Source: Rummeliibacillus sp963792445 (GTDB lineage: Bacteria > Bacillota > Bacilli > Bacillales_A > Planococcaceae). From it: DNA of 64,000 nt. Positions 37,301 through 46,323 of this stretch are shown here, piece after piece. Position 1 is the first letter of the stretch, and every line of letters begins with the position of its first letter. The translations under genes and the position numbers were made by a program. The stretch lies in the NCBI GenBank assembly GCA_963792445.1, contig CAWBWO010000016.1:310001-374000 (forward strand). Direction: 5' to 3'. Below the pieces are notes generated by a model, which worked only from the letters and a program-made list of their open reading frames with translations, was not told the DNA's origin and searched no databases.

Positions 37301-37617
37301 TAAAACATTCGGGAGAACTACCAATCATTGGGGTCAACACATACTTAAATCCAAACCCACCATCAGAAGAAGCTATCAACAGCATGGAAATCGCACGCGC
37401 ATCAAAAGAAGAAAAAGATTCACAAATTCAAAACTTACGCAACTTCCAACAACAACACGCAGAAGAAACAAAAATAGCACTACAAAAACTAAAACAAACA
37501 GCAAAAGAAGGCGGCAACCTCTTCGAAGCACTAATGGAAACCGTCAAAGTAGCAAGCCTTGGCCAAATCACCAACGCCCTATATGAAGTAGGCGGGCAGT
37601 ATAGACGGAATATGTAA
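34368..37617 (+). CDS. icmF: Fused isobutyryl-CoA mutase IcmF (one frame change)
   Basis: IcmF interconverts isobutyryl-CoA and butyryl-CoA with adenosylcobalamin and carries its own G-protein chaperone. Domains: B12-binding (1-140) with the DxH motif in SLFDGHDASINIMRR; G3E GTPase with P-loop GTGGAGKSS (204-212) and VINKFE; linker; TIM-barrel mutase domain from about 560 (GEDPDERPDIYGKVGESG, STSVSMTINGPAPIILAMF). The first frame ends at 37007; one extra base after CTT near 36984 explains this, since TLQALMALHDNCNSLHTNAYDEA continues in the next frame. Total about 1083 residues. The last 55 codons before the end are strongly T-poor (2 of 55 end in T). Confidence 0.9.
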
Positions 37618-37621
37618 AAAT

Positions 37622-37738
37622 AAAAGCGGAACGCGCCCGATTGAGGAAGATAGCCTAAAAGCGCCGCGTCCTGCGGCAACGGCTATCGGGTACACATCCT
37701 GTGCACCCTCGAGTAGCTAGCCGCTGAAGCTGGATAAA
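37622..37738. repeat. Intergenic repeat family B (copy 4)
   Basis: It begins five bases after the icmF stop with AAAGCGGAACGCGCCCGA, contains GATAGCC, CGCCGCGTCCTGCGGC and GGCTATC as nested hairpins, then CACATCCTGTGCACCCTCGAG and CCGCTGAAGCTGGATAAA. Confidence 0.85.
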
Positions 37739-37867
37739 ACTAAGTACTGAAGTGGCTGGATTAGAAGAAAGCGAAAGATTCATGAATTTCTGTCAAATTG
37801 CTACTCACTGGACAATATTAATAATTAAATAAAGGTATTTCATAATTATATGGATCAGGGGCAAATA

Positions 37868-38016
37868 TATTTAAAAGAATTTTGACTGAAACTTTTGATT
37901 GAGATTAGTACTCTTAACAGTATTGAAGTGGAATTGAGACTGCCGACTCCCACAGGAAAGCGAAGCTAATTCCACTTCAAATTAAAACAAAATTAGTATT
38001 AATATAATTTTCAGTC
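37868..38016. repeat. Intergenic repeat family A (copy 4, short)
   Basis: Left end TTTTGACTGAAACTTTTGA and ATTAGTACTC; arms TTGAAGTGGAATT and AATTCCACTTCAA; right end AATTAGTATTAATATAATTTTCAG. The centre is shortened. A further scrap (GCCAATTCCACATC) lies near 38066. The gap 37618-38304 otherwise contains no gene; a weak hairpin with T run at 38223-38254 may be a terminator. Confidence 0.8.
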
Positions 38017-38304
38017 CTCTAAACTGCCGAGAAGATTCAACTTAATTACTAATCACAAAAGCAAAGCCAATTCCACATCAACAATACATAAACCATAACT
38101 TCTTCATTTAGTCTATAATCAATCAGATTTATCCCGCTCCTACTTTACGAAAAAGCAATTGAGGAGTATGCTTATTCAACAGAGTAAAAAATAGTAGCTT
38201 TGAACGAATTTATGTAACTACAAAAGAGTCTAGTCGAACGATTAGACCCCTTTTCGCGTTTATATAGAATACTGATTAGACTATATTGAAGGAGTGACGG
38301 TAAA

Positions 38305-38463
38305 GTGAAAATCGTCATGCATTTCATGGTAATAATATTGTTATTTGTACTAACTTACTATATTTACGATAAACAATTAGGAGCCATCTCATTCCTTCTT
38401 CTTGCAATATACTTGTTTATCTATGGGTACTTCCGATTAAGAACTGAAAAAAAGAAGAATTGA
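38305..38463 (+). CDS. Small two-helix membrane protein
   Basis: A 52-codon frame starts at GTG with AAGGAG ten bases upstream. The product is almost entirely hydrophobic (MHFMVIILLFVLTYYIYD, then GAISFLLLAIYLFIYGYF) and ends in a basic tail RLRTEKKKN, the pattern of a two-helix inner-membrane miniprotein. I do not recognise a family. Position just before rpoE and the good ribosome binding site make it credible. Confidence 0.6.
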   Translation: MKIVMHFMVIILLFVLTYYIYDKQLGAISFLLLAIYLFIYGYFRLRTEKKKN

Positions 38464-38534
38464 ATGTGGCAAAAATAAAGTAAAATTGTTTATAATGGAT
38501 ATTATGTTTATGTAGAAGAAAGGACGTGCACGAA

Positions 38535-39124
38535 TTGAACCTTCGTGAATTAAATCAAGAACAACTTACAGAAGAATCATTAATTAACTTAGCATATGCT
38601 ATCTTAGAAGAAAAACACCAACCATTACCATTTGCTGAACTTATACAAGCAATCGTTGACTTAGGTGCTCGCACAGCAACAGAAGTCAAAGCTTCAGCTG
38701 CTCAATTCTATACAGACATCAATATTGATGGCCGTTTTCTAGTATTAGGTGAAAACCGTTGGGGAATTCGCGAATGGTATGCAATCGAACAAGTTGAAGA
38801 AGAAACAGCACCAACTGTTAAAGTACGTAAGAAAAAAGCAAAAGCAGTAGTCGAAGAAGATGAACACGATGAAGAAGATGAAGATATCGAATTTGATGAA
38901 GATTTCGACGAATTTGTTGATGAAGATGATGTAGATGATGTAGATGAGAGATGATGATGATAGAAGATGAAGAAGACTTTGATAGTAAAGATATTGATGA
39001 AGACATCGACGACGATGATTTAGATGAAGATATTGAAATCGATGACGAAGAATTCGAAATTGATGAAGATCTAGACGAAGAAACAGATGCTGAAGAAATT
39101 GAAGACGAACACAAAGACAAATAA
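38535..39124 (+). CDS. rpoE: RNA polymerase delta subunit RpoE (two frame changes in the acidic tail)
   Basis: Delta raises RNA polymerase recycling and promoter selectivity in Gram-positives. The folded N-terminal domain is clear (LAYAILEEKHQPLPFAELIQAI, SAAQFYTDINIDGRFLVLGENRWGIREWY), followed by a Lys-rich joint and a long Asp/Glu tail. The first frame ends at 38954. Removing one A near 38950 and one near 38962 gives an unbroken acidic tail to 39124. The TTG start at 38535 is preferred over GTG at 38526 since GAAAGGA ends about ten bases before it. A strong terminator follows. Confidence 0.9.
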
Positions 39125-39201
39125 CTTCTTGACAACTTAAGTAATTTCAATTACCCTTTTACTTGGGCTCCTTTTAAAAGGAGATTGACCGTATAAGTTA
39201 T

Positions 39202-39242
39202 ACGCTCCCCCTGCAAATTGTTTGCGGGAGGAGCGTTTTTTG
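39202..39242 (+). terminator. Strong terminator between rpoE and pyrG
   Basis: A 16-bp stem with two imperfect positions (39202-39217 with 39221-39236), GC-rich at the centre, is followed by TTTTTT. In B. subtilis the pyrG leader is also attenuated, but the CTP-responsive GGG start cannot be confirmed here. Confidence 0.88.
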
Positions 39243-39291
39243 TATTTTTTATAAGTGTTTTAGAAACACTACCATCAAGGAGGAATTTGCA

Positions 39292-40885
39292 TTGACCAAA
39301 TATATTTTCGTAACTGGCGGCGTAGTTTCATCACTCGGCAAAGGTATAACAGCAGCTTCACTTGGACGTTTATTAAAAAATAGAGGATTGGAAGTAACAA
39401 TCCAAAAATTTGACCCATATATTAACATTGACCCAGGAACAATGAGCCCATATCAACACGGGGAAGTATTCGTAACAGATGATGGCGCAGAAACAGACTT
39501 AGACCTTGGACACTATGAACGTTTTATCGATATAAACTTAGGAAAACATTCAACTGTAACATCTGGTAAAGTCTACTCAGCAGTTTTGAAAAAAGAACGC
39601 CGCGGTGATTACAATGGAGGAACTGTACAAGTTATTCCACATATCACAAACGAAATCAAAGACCGTATTCAACGTGCTGGTCGCGAAACAAATGCAGATA
39701 TCGTCATTACAGAAGTAGGCGGTACTGTTGGTGATATCGAATCCCTACCATTCCTTGAAGCAATCCGTCAAATGAAAAGAGACCTTGGAAATGAAAATGT
39801 ACTTTACTTACACTGTACATTAATTCCATATATCGCAGCAGCAGGCGAATTAAAAACAAAACCAACACAACACTCAGTAAAAGAATTACGCTCACTTGGT
39901 ATCCAACCAAATATCATTGTTGTACGTACAGATCGCCCAGTACCACAAGAAATGAAAGACAAATTAGCGCTATTCTGTGACGTAAAAGCACATGAAGTTA
40001 TTGAATGTGTAGATGCTGAACATTTATACGAAATTCCTTTAAATCTACAAGCTCAAGATTTAGATGATATCGTTCTTGAACATTTCGGCATTCAAGCACC
40101 AGAAGCCGATATGGAAGATTGGAAAGTATTAGTTGATAAAGTGAAAAACCTTAAAAAATCAACAAAAATCGCTCTAGTTGGTAAATATGTAGAATTACAA
40201 GATGCATACATCTCTGTTGTGGAAGCACTTAAACACGCAGGTTATGTATTTGATACAGATATTGAAGTCAATGCAATCAATGCAGAACATGTAACACCTG
40301 AAAATGTAAAAGAGTTACTTGAAGACGCAGATGGTATTCTTGTACCTGGTGGTTTCGGTGACCGTGGGGTGGAAGGTAAAATTCTAGCTATTCAATACGC
40401 TCGTGAAAACGATGTACCATTCTTAGGTATTTGCTTAGGTATGCAACTTGCATCAATTGAATTTGCACGTAACGTACTAGACCTTAAAGGTGCGCATTCT
40501 ACAGAATTAGATCCAAATACCAAATATCCAATTATCGATTTACTTACCAGATCAAATCGATGTAGAAGATCTTGGCGGTACACTTCGTCTTGGTTTATAT
40601 CCATGTAAACTAAAAGAAGGAACTCGTGCTGCACAAATCTACGATGATGAATTAGTATACGAACGTCATCGTCACCGTTATGAATTTAACAACGAATATC
40701 GTGAACCAATGGAAGCAGCAGGACTTGTATTCTCAGGTACTTCACCAGATGAACGCTTAGTTGAAATCATCGAACTACCAGAGAAAAAATTCTTCGTGGC
40801 ATGCCAATTCCACCCAGAATTCAAATCACGTCCAAACCGTCCACAACAATTGTTCCGTGAATTCATTGGCGCATCAGTAAAATAA
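39292..40885 (+). CDS. pyrG: CTP synthase (one frame change)
   Basis: Makes CTP from UTP, ATP and glutamine. The N-terminal synthetase domain shows TKYIFVTGGVVSSLGKGI, KFDPYINIDPGTMSPYQHGE and EVGGTVGDIESLPFLEA; the C-terminal class I glutamine amidotransferase has FLGICLGMQLASIE with the nucleophile Cys and later ACQFHPEFKSRP with the His-Glu pair. The frame is lost near 40546 after PIIDLL; removing one A gives PDQIDVEDLGGTLRLGLYPC and the rest to 40885. Start is TTG with AAGGAGG upstream. As an essential gene in most growth conditions, its break argues for a sequence error. Confidence 0.93.
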
Positions 40886-40895
40886 TCAGTATTAA

Positions 40896-40932
40896 AAAAC
40901 AGGTTCTTCATTTTTGAAGAACCTGTTTTTTT
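40896..40932. terminator. Terminator of pyrG
   Basis: A 15-bp perfect stem (40896-40910 with 40915-40929) and T run follow the pyrG stop by 10 bases. Confidence 0.92.
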
Positions 40933-40982
40933 TACAATAAGGGTTCGGAAAAAGATTAATCCTAAGACTCCTTATTTCTTTA

Positions 40983-41498
40983 TTATTCAGTTACCATTTC
41001 ATCATATGCGATTTTTATTGCTTCATAGATAAATAATGCAACCATCGTATACGGCAAAACAATTCGTTCTCCTAAATCATTAGGCAATAACCCTTTTTTG
41101 ATTCCCATTGAAATATAAGTGTATGCCAAATCAATCATATCCCCCGCATCTTCTTCGTTTTCACTAGCAACGACAGCAAATGGGATAAAATGTTCATACA
41201 AAGTTTGAGCTAATTTTAACGCATCAGGATGATTTGCATGGCGCGTGAAAATACATACACGGTCTACATCGGTTATTTCTGAATCCTTTGTATAAGGACG
41301 TAATTTTAAAAACGGTTCAGCTGCTTTTAACGCATTGATTTCGATTGCTTGCATTTCATCAAAACAAGCAAAGTATACGTAACCTTGTCCTATACCAGCT
41401 TGTGCAAGCAAACGAGCTGTTTCTTCAATTGCTTCTTCCTGATTCGTTGCAACCTTTTGAAACAAACCACCTATTTGAGTAGTTAATATTTTTAACAT
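40983..41498 (-). CDS. ywjG: DUF2529 family protein YwjG
   Basis: A 171-residue conserved Bacillales protein with a SIS-like alpha/beta fold. Features seen: TNQEEAIEETARLLAQAG, GYVYFACFDEMQAIEINAL, and VDRVCIFTRHANHPDALKLAQ. The function is unknown. Its minus-strand position between pyrG and spo0F is the same as in B. subtilis. A GAGGTG ribosome binding site precedes the ATG. Confidence 0.92.
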   Translation of the reverse strand: MLKILTTQIGGLFQKVATNQEEAIEETARLLAQAGIGQGYVYFACFDEMQAIEINALKAAEPFLKLRPYTKDSEITDVDRVCIFTRHANHPDALKLAQTLYEHFIPFAVVASENEEDAGDMIDLAYTYISMGIKKGLLPNDLGERIVLPYTMVALFIYEAIKIAYDEMVTE

Positions 41499-41546
41499 TC
41501 AATTCACCTCATGCCATTTATTATAGGGAGGGATGATATCAAATGC

Positions 41547-41577
41547 AAAAATTCCTTTGCAATGCAAAAGGAATTTT
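41547..41577. terminator. Hairpin in the ywjG-spo0F gap
   Basis: AAAATTCCTTTGCA pairs with TGCAAAAGGAATTTT (one bulge). It lies upstream of both divergent genes, so its role is unclear; the rest of the gap has a CGAAGCGA/GAGGAAGC-rich remnant of repeat-like sequence. Confidence 0.4.
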
Positions 41578-41707
41578 CAGCGACAAAGCAGCGAAGCGAT
41601 TAGGAGCATTTGTTTTACTGCGAAGAGTAATTGCAGGAGTACAAGCTTTCCGACGAGGAAGCACATCGCTAGTCTATTAACTCAAATATATTTTTAAAAC
41701 TTCATGC

Positions 41708-41733
41708 AGGAGAAAAGAAAATTAGAGTCGAAT
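41708..41733 (+). promoter_or_regulatory. Putative sigma-H promoter of spo0F
   Basis: AGGAGAA (41708-41714) and GAAT (41730-41733, preceded by GTC) fit the sigma-H consensus with normal spacing. spo0F is a known sigma-H gene in B. subtilis. Confidence 0.65.
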
Positions 41734-41770
41734 AGTATATATTAATGGAACAATAAGGAGTAGAGGTATA

Positions 41771-42130
41771 GTGAAAAAGATACTAATTGTCGACGACCAA
41801 CAAGGAATCCGACTACTACTAAGTGAAGTTTTTAAAAATGAAGGGTACGACACAATTTTAGCCTCAACAGGTGCAGAGGCAGTTCAATATGTAGATAACA
41901 ATACAGTGGATTGTGTTTTATTAGATATGAAAATTCCTGGCATGAATGGTTTAGAAATCTTGCAGCATATCAAAAAGTCATTTGCACAATTACCAGTTGT
42001 AATGATGACAGGAAATAGTGACATAGATTTAATTCGCGATGCTAAGGAATTAGGTGCAAGTCACTTTTTTACAAAGCCATTTGATATATTTGTAGTAAAA
42101 GATACAATTAACAAAATGTTGAAAGAATAA
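41771..42130 (+). CDS. spo0F: Sporulation phosphorelay response regulator Spo0F
   Basis: A single receiver domain of 119 residues that takes phosphate from sporulation kinases and passes it to Spo0B. Acidic pocket Asp8-Asp9 (ILIVDDQQGIRLLL), phosphorylated Asp52 in VLLDMKIPGMNG, Thr80 in VVMMTGNSD and Lys102 in HFFTKPFDIF are all present. Start is GTG with AAGGAG upstream. No output domain follows, as expected for Spo0F. The position before fbaA is conserved. Confidence 0.95.
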   Translation: MKKILIVDDQQGIRLLLSEVFKNEGYDTILASTGAEAVQYVDNNTVDCVLLDMKIPGMNGLEILQHIKKSFAQLPVVMMTGNSDIDLIRDAKELGASHFFTKPFDIFVVKDTINKMLKE

Positions 42131-42161
42131 GTATAGACGGTGGTCATTACTTATTCTTTTT
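42122..42161 (+). terminator. Terminator overlapping the spo0F stop
   Basis: AGAATAAGTA (42124-42133) pairs with TACTTATTCT (42148-42157), followed by TTTT. The left arm includes the spo0F stop codon. Confidence 0.8.
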
Positions 42162-42225
42162 GTTATTATGATAGTGTCATTATTCAATAAAGCACTATGC
42201 TCTTATCCTAAAGGAGGATTTACTA

Positions 42226-43080
42226 ATGGCTTTGGTTTCAATGAAAGAAATGTTAATTACTGCAAAAGAAAATGGTTATGCTGTTGGTCAATTCAACATT
42301 AATAACCTTGAATGGACGCAAGCAATTCTACAAGCAGCTGAAGAAGAGAAATCACCTGTAATTCTTGGTGTTTCTGAAGGCGCTGGAAAATATATGGGTG
42401 GCTTTGTTGCTGTTGTTCATATGGTTAAGGGACTTATGGAAAGTTATAAAACAACAGTACCAGTAGCAATTCACTTAGATCATGGTTCAAGCTTTGAGAA
42501 ATGTAAAGAAGCTGTAGATGCAGGTTTCACATCTGTTATGATCGATGCTTCTCATCATCCTTTTGAAGAAAACGTTGAAATCACTTCAAAAGTTGTTGAA
42601 TATGCACATGCAAATGGTGTTTCAGTTGAAGCAGAACTTGGTACAGTAGGTGGAAAAGAAGATGGCGTAATCGGTGGTATCATGTACGCTGATCCAGAAG
42701 AATGCCGCAAATTGGTAGAAGCAACAGCAATCGATTGCCTAGCACCAGCACTTGGTTCAGTTCACGGTCCTTACCAAGGTGAACCAAACTTAGGTTTCAA
42801 AGAAATGGAAGAAATCTCTAACTTAGCTGGACTACCATTAGTATTACACGGTGGTACTGGTATTCCAACAAAAGATATTCAACGTTCAATTTCACTTGGA
42901 ACTGCTAAAATCAATGTGAATACAGAAAATCAAATTGCAGCTACAAAAGTAATTCGCGAAATTTTGGACAACGATAAACAAGTTTACGATCCACGTAAAT
43001 TCTTAGGTCCAGCTCGCGAAGCAATCAAAGCAACTGTTATTGGTAAAATGCGCGAATTCGGTAGCTCACAAAAAGCATAA
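42226..43080 (+). CDS. fbaA: Class II fructose-1,6-bisphosphate aldolase
   Basis: Zinc-dependent glycolytic aldolase of 284 residues. Motifs: GQFNINNLEWTQAILQAAEE, VPVAIHLDHGSSFEKC (zinc His), MIDASHHPFEENVE, GTVGGKEDGVIGG, LVLHGGTGIPTKDIQ and KINVNTENQIA. AAAGGAGG precedes the ATG. It lies between spo0F and tal, the usual Bacillales order, with a terminator on each side. Confidence 0.96.
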   Translation: MALVSMKEMLITAKENGYAVGQFNINNLEWTQAILQAAEEEKSPVILGVSEGAGKYMGGFVAVVHMVKGLMESYKTTVPVAIHLDHGSSFEKCKEAVDAGFTSVMIDASHHPFEENVEITSKVVEYAHANGVSVEAELGTVGGKEDGVIGGIMYADPEECRKLVEATAIDCLAPALGSVHGPYQGEPNLGFKEMEEISNLAGLPLVLHGGTGIPTKDIQRSISLGTAKINVNTENQIAATKVIREILDNDKQVYDPRKFLGPAREAIKATVIGKMREFGSSQKA

Positions 43081-43107
43081 GAAGCACATATTTTAGAGAG
43101 AGAAGTA

Positions 43108-43149
43108 GGAGAAGATATCGATTTCGAAGTCGGATCTTCTCCATTTTTC
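43108..43149 (+). terminator. Terminator of fbaA
   Basis: GGAGAAGAT (43108-43116) pairs with ATCTTCTCC (43134-43142), then ATTTTT. Confidence 0.8.
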
Positions 43150-43171
43150 CATCATTTAGGAGGAAGTTAAA

Positions 43172-43820
43172 TTGAAATTTTTCATCGATACAGCAAATTT
43201 TGAAGAAATAAAAGAAGCTCATTCTTGGGGAATTATTTCAGGTGTTACAACAAACCCATCTTTAGTTGCAAAAGAAAAAAACGTTTCATTTCATGATCGT
43301 TTAAAAGAAATCGCTGATCTAGTAGATGGTTCAGTAAGTGGTGAAGTCATTGCATTAGATGCTGAAGGTATGATTGAAGAAGGTCATGAACTAGCTAAAA
43401 TTGCTCCAAACATTACAGTTAAATTACCAATGACTCCTGCAGGTCTTAACTGCATGTTCAACACTTTCTAAAGAAGGCATTAAAACAAATGTAACCCTTA
43501 TTTTCAGTGCAAACCAAGCATTACTTGCAGCACGTGCAGGCGCAACTTATGTTTCTCCATTCATAGGACGTTTAGATGATATCGGCCAAGATGGTACAGA
43601 ATTAGTAAGAGAAATTGCTGAAATCTTTGCAATTCACGAAATTCCAACTCAAATCATTGCTGCGTCAATTCGTCATCCACAACATATTACGGAAGCTGCC
43701 CTTGCAGGTGCACATATTGCAACAACACCATTTAAAGTGTTAAAACAATTATTCAACCATCCGTTAACTGATAAAGGAATCGAAGGATTCATGAAAGATT
43801 GGGAAAATAAAGATAAATAA
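43172..43820 (+). CDS. tal: Transaldolase, TalC/fructose-6-phosphate aldolase type (one frame change)
   Basis: Pentose phosphate pathway transaldolase of the short subfamily (about 215 residues). MKFFIDTANFEEIKEAHSWG and GVTTNPSLVAKE open the protein; the Schiff-base Lys is in ITVKLPMTPAGL. The frame fails at about 43449 (after PAGL); removal of one A restores TACSTLSKEGIKTNVTLIFSAN, FIGRLDDIGQDG and the end KDWENKDK. TTG start with GGAGGAAG upstream. It is the ywjH orthologue by position. Confidence 0.92.
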
Positions 43821-43834
43821 ATAAGGAGATTCAA

Positions 43835-45127
43835 ATGGACGTATATAAAATTACAGGGGAAAAACATTTGAAAGGCACGATTAAAGTAAGTGGTGCTAAA
43901 AACAGTGCAGTTGCTTTAATACCAGCGTCTATTTTGGCTAATTCTCCTGTAACGATTGAAGGATTACCAGAAATTTTAGACGTTTGGACATTAAAGGCCT
44001 TACTCGAAGAAATTGGTGGAAAAGTTGAATTTAATGATGGCCATATGGTTATAGATCCTCGATCAATGATTGATATGCCACTACCAAATGGTAATGTAAA
44101 AAAACTGCGTGCCTCCTATTATTTAATGGGTGCTATGTTAGGCCGTTTCAAAAAAGCTGTCATCGGTCTTCCTGGAGGATGCCATTTAGGTCCTCGCCCA
44201 ATAGATCAACACATTAAAGGTTTTGAGGCTTTAGGAGCACAAGTTACCAATGAACACGGTGCCATTTATTTACGTGCGGAAGAACTACATGGTGCGAAAA
44301 TTTACTTAGATGTAAGCAGTGTAGGTGCTACAATCAACATCATGCTTGCAGCAGTCCTTGCAAAAGGTAGAACAGTAATTGAAAATGCCGCAAAAGAACC
44401 TGAAATTATTGATGTTGCCACATTATTAACAAATATGGGCGCGAAGATTAAAGGTGCGGGTACGAATGTGATTCGAATCGAAGGTGTAGATGAACTACAT
44501 GGTACTAATCACACAATCATCCCTGACCGTATTGAAGCCGGAACATATATGATTATGGCTGCTGCAGTAGGTGATGGTGTCATTATCGATAACGTCATTC
44601 CACTACATTTAGAAGCAGTAACAGCTAAATTGCGTGAAATGGGCGTTAAAATCATGGAAGAAGAAGAACGAATTATTATTCCGAAAACGGATGCTTTAAA
44701 AGCAGTCGATATTAAAACCCTTGTATACCCAGGTTTCCCAACTGATTTGCAACAACCCTTTACTGTCCTTTTAACACAAGCAAATGGTTCATCCATTGTG
44801 ACGGATACCATTTATTCGGCACGTTTCAAACATATTGATGAAATTAGTAGAATGAATGCCAATGGAAAGGTAGAAGGACGTTCAGCTATTATTACAGGTC
44901 CTAGTCAATTAGAAGCTGCTACTGTTACTGCAACAGATTTACGTGCAGGCGCTGCTTTAATCATTGCAGGACTACTTGCAAAAGGTGAGACAGAAATTCA
45001 TGATATCTATCATATTGAACGCGGTTATAGTGATATCATTACAAAATTGCAAGCTTTAGGTGCGGATATTCATAGAGAAACGATTGAACCAAACCCAACG
45101 AGTAGCGTGACGAATAGACGAAACTGA
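43835..45127 (+). CDS. murA: UDP-N-acetylglucosamine 1-carboxyvinyltransferase (second MurA paralogue)
   Basis: Adds enolpyruvate to UDP-GlcNAc, the first committed step of peptidoglycan synthesis and target of fosfomycin. The 430-residue EPSP-synthase-fold protein shows KVSGAKNSAVALIPAS, the Cys116 loop GLPGGCHLGPRPIDQHIKGFEALGA, and ADDLRAGAA-like TDLRAGAALIIAGLLAKG. Position between tal and glpX/rho corresponds to B. subtilis murAB (murZ). AAGGAG precedes the ATG. Bacillales normally also have murAA near the atp operon's far end, outside this window. Confidence 0.94.
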   Translation: MDVYKITGEKHLKGTIKVSGAKNSAVALIPASILANSPVTIEGLPEILDVWTLKALLEEIGGKVEFNDGHMVIDPRSMIDMPLPNGNVKKLRASYYLMGAMLGRFKKAVIGLPGGCHLGPRPIDQHIKGFEALGAQVTNEHGAIYLRAEELHGAKIYLDVSSVGATINIMLAAVLAKGRTVIENAAKEPEIIDVATLLTNMGAKIKGAGTNVIRIEGVDELHGTNHTIIPDRIEAGTYMIMAAAVGDGVIIDNVIPLHLEAVTAKLREMGVKIMEEEERIIIPKTDALKAVDIKTLVYPGFPTDLQQPFTVLLTQANGSSIVTDTIYSARFKHIDEISRMNANGKVEGRSAIITGPSQLEAATVTATDLRAGAALIIAGLLAKGETEIHDIYHIERGYSDIITKLQALGADIHRETIEPNPTSSVTNRRN

Positions 45128-45153
45128 AAAAAATCTGCAGATAATTTTCTGTG

Positions 45154-45162
45154 TGCTATAAT
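45154..45162 (+). promoter_or_regulatory. Extended -10 promoter of glpX
   Basis: TGCTATAAT gives a TGn extended -10 with a perfect TATAAT (45157-45162); no good -35 is visible. It lies about 60 bp before the glpX start. Confidence 0.5.
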
Positions 45163-45222
45163 AGGTTTAGTTTGAAACGATTCCAGTCAAGTAAGACAGG
45201 AAAACGGGAGGAACAGTAAAAA

Positions 45223-46193
45223 ATGAAACGCAGTTTATCAATGGAAGTAGTACGTGTAACAGAAGCGGCAGCATATCGCCTCAGCAAGATGGATGGGCCG
45301 TGGATTAAAAATGGAAGCAGATGATGCAGCAACAACAGCAATGCGTCAAGTATTTGACTCCATTCCAATGGATGCAGTTGTCGTAATTGGAGAAGGCGAA
45401 ATGGACGAAGCACCAATGCTTTACATCGGTGAAAAGCTTGGTTGTGATCCAAATGGTCCTCAAGTTGACATCGCAGTTGATCCACTAGAAGGTACTAACA
45501 TCGTAGCAGCAGGTAGTGGTAATGCACTAACAGTACTAGCTATTGCAGATCGCGGTAACTTACTCCATGCTCCTGATATGTATATGGAAAAAATTGCAGT
45601 TGGTCCTGAAGCAGCAGGCAAAATTGATATTGAAGCATCAGTTATTGACAACCTTACGTGCAGTAGCAAAAGCAAAAAATAAAAACATCGAAGACGTTGT
45701 AGCTACATTATTAAATCGTGAACGTCACCAACCAATCGTTGATCAAATTCGTGCAGCTGGTGCTCGTATTAAATTCATCTCAGATGGCGATGTAGCTGCT
45801 GCAATCAATACTGCATTTGATGAAACAGGTGTTGATATCTTATTTGGTACAGGTGGTGCACCAGAAGGCGTAATTGCAGCTGTTGCATTAAAATGTCTTG
45901 GTGGAGAATTCCAAGGTAAACTTATTCCTTCAAATGATGAAGAAATAGAACGTTGCCGTAAAATGGGGATCGAAGTCAACAAAGTGTTGAAGATGGAAGA
46001 CCTAGTTAAAGGTGATGATGCTATTTTTGCTGCAACTGGTGTAACAGATGGCGAACTATTAAAAGGTGTACAATTTAAAGGTAGCCACTGTACAACAGAA
46101 TCAGTCGTAATGCGTGCAAAATCAGGAACTGTTCGTTTTGTCGAAGGCAGACATAGTTTGACTAAAAAACCAAAACTATTTATGCAAGAATAA
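45223..46193 (+). CDS. glpX: Class II fructose-1,6-bisphosphatase GlpX (two frame changes)
   Basis: Gluconeogenic phosphatase. ATG at 45223 with GGGAGGA gives MKRSLSMEVVRVTEAAA; after one extra C near 45275 the sequence continues ASARWMGRGLKMEADDAATTAM, with IGEGEMDEAPMLYIGEKLG and DIAVDPLEGTNIVA, the Li-sensitive phosphatase metal motifs. After one extra A at about 45656 it continues RAVAKAKNKNIEDVVATLLN to KPKLFMQE. The rebuilt protein is about 322 residues, as usual. Both changes are +1. A terminator follows. Confidence 0.93.
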
Positions 46194-46209
46194 ACTTCAA
46201 TTTTTACTA

Positions 46210-46235
46210 ACCCGGCTTTATGCCGGGTCTCTTCT
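46210..46235 (+). terminator. Terminator of glpX
   Basis: ACCCGGC (46210-46216) pairs with GCCGGGT (46222-46228) around a 5-nt loop, followed by CTCTTCTT. Confidence 0.8.
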
Positions 46236-46323
46236 TACTGTTCATTCCATTCAAAAATTCACAATACTCACAAACCTTTTTTCAAATTATTTTTCTAAAC
46301 AATATTATATTAAGAGTGGTGTT

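Noticed and set aside
39292..40885. pyrG as a genuine pseudogene
   Set aside because: The rest of the gene is perfectly conserved across one +1 change, matching the error pattern elsewhere in the window.
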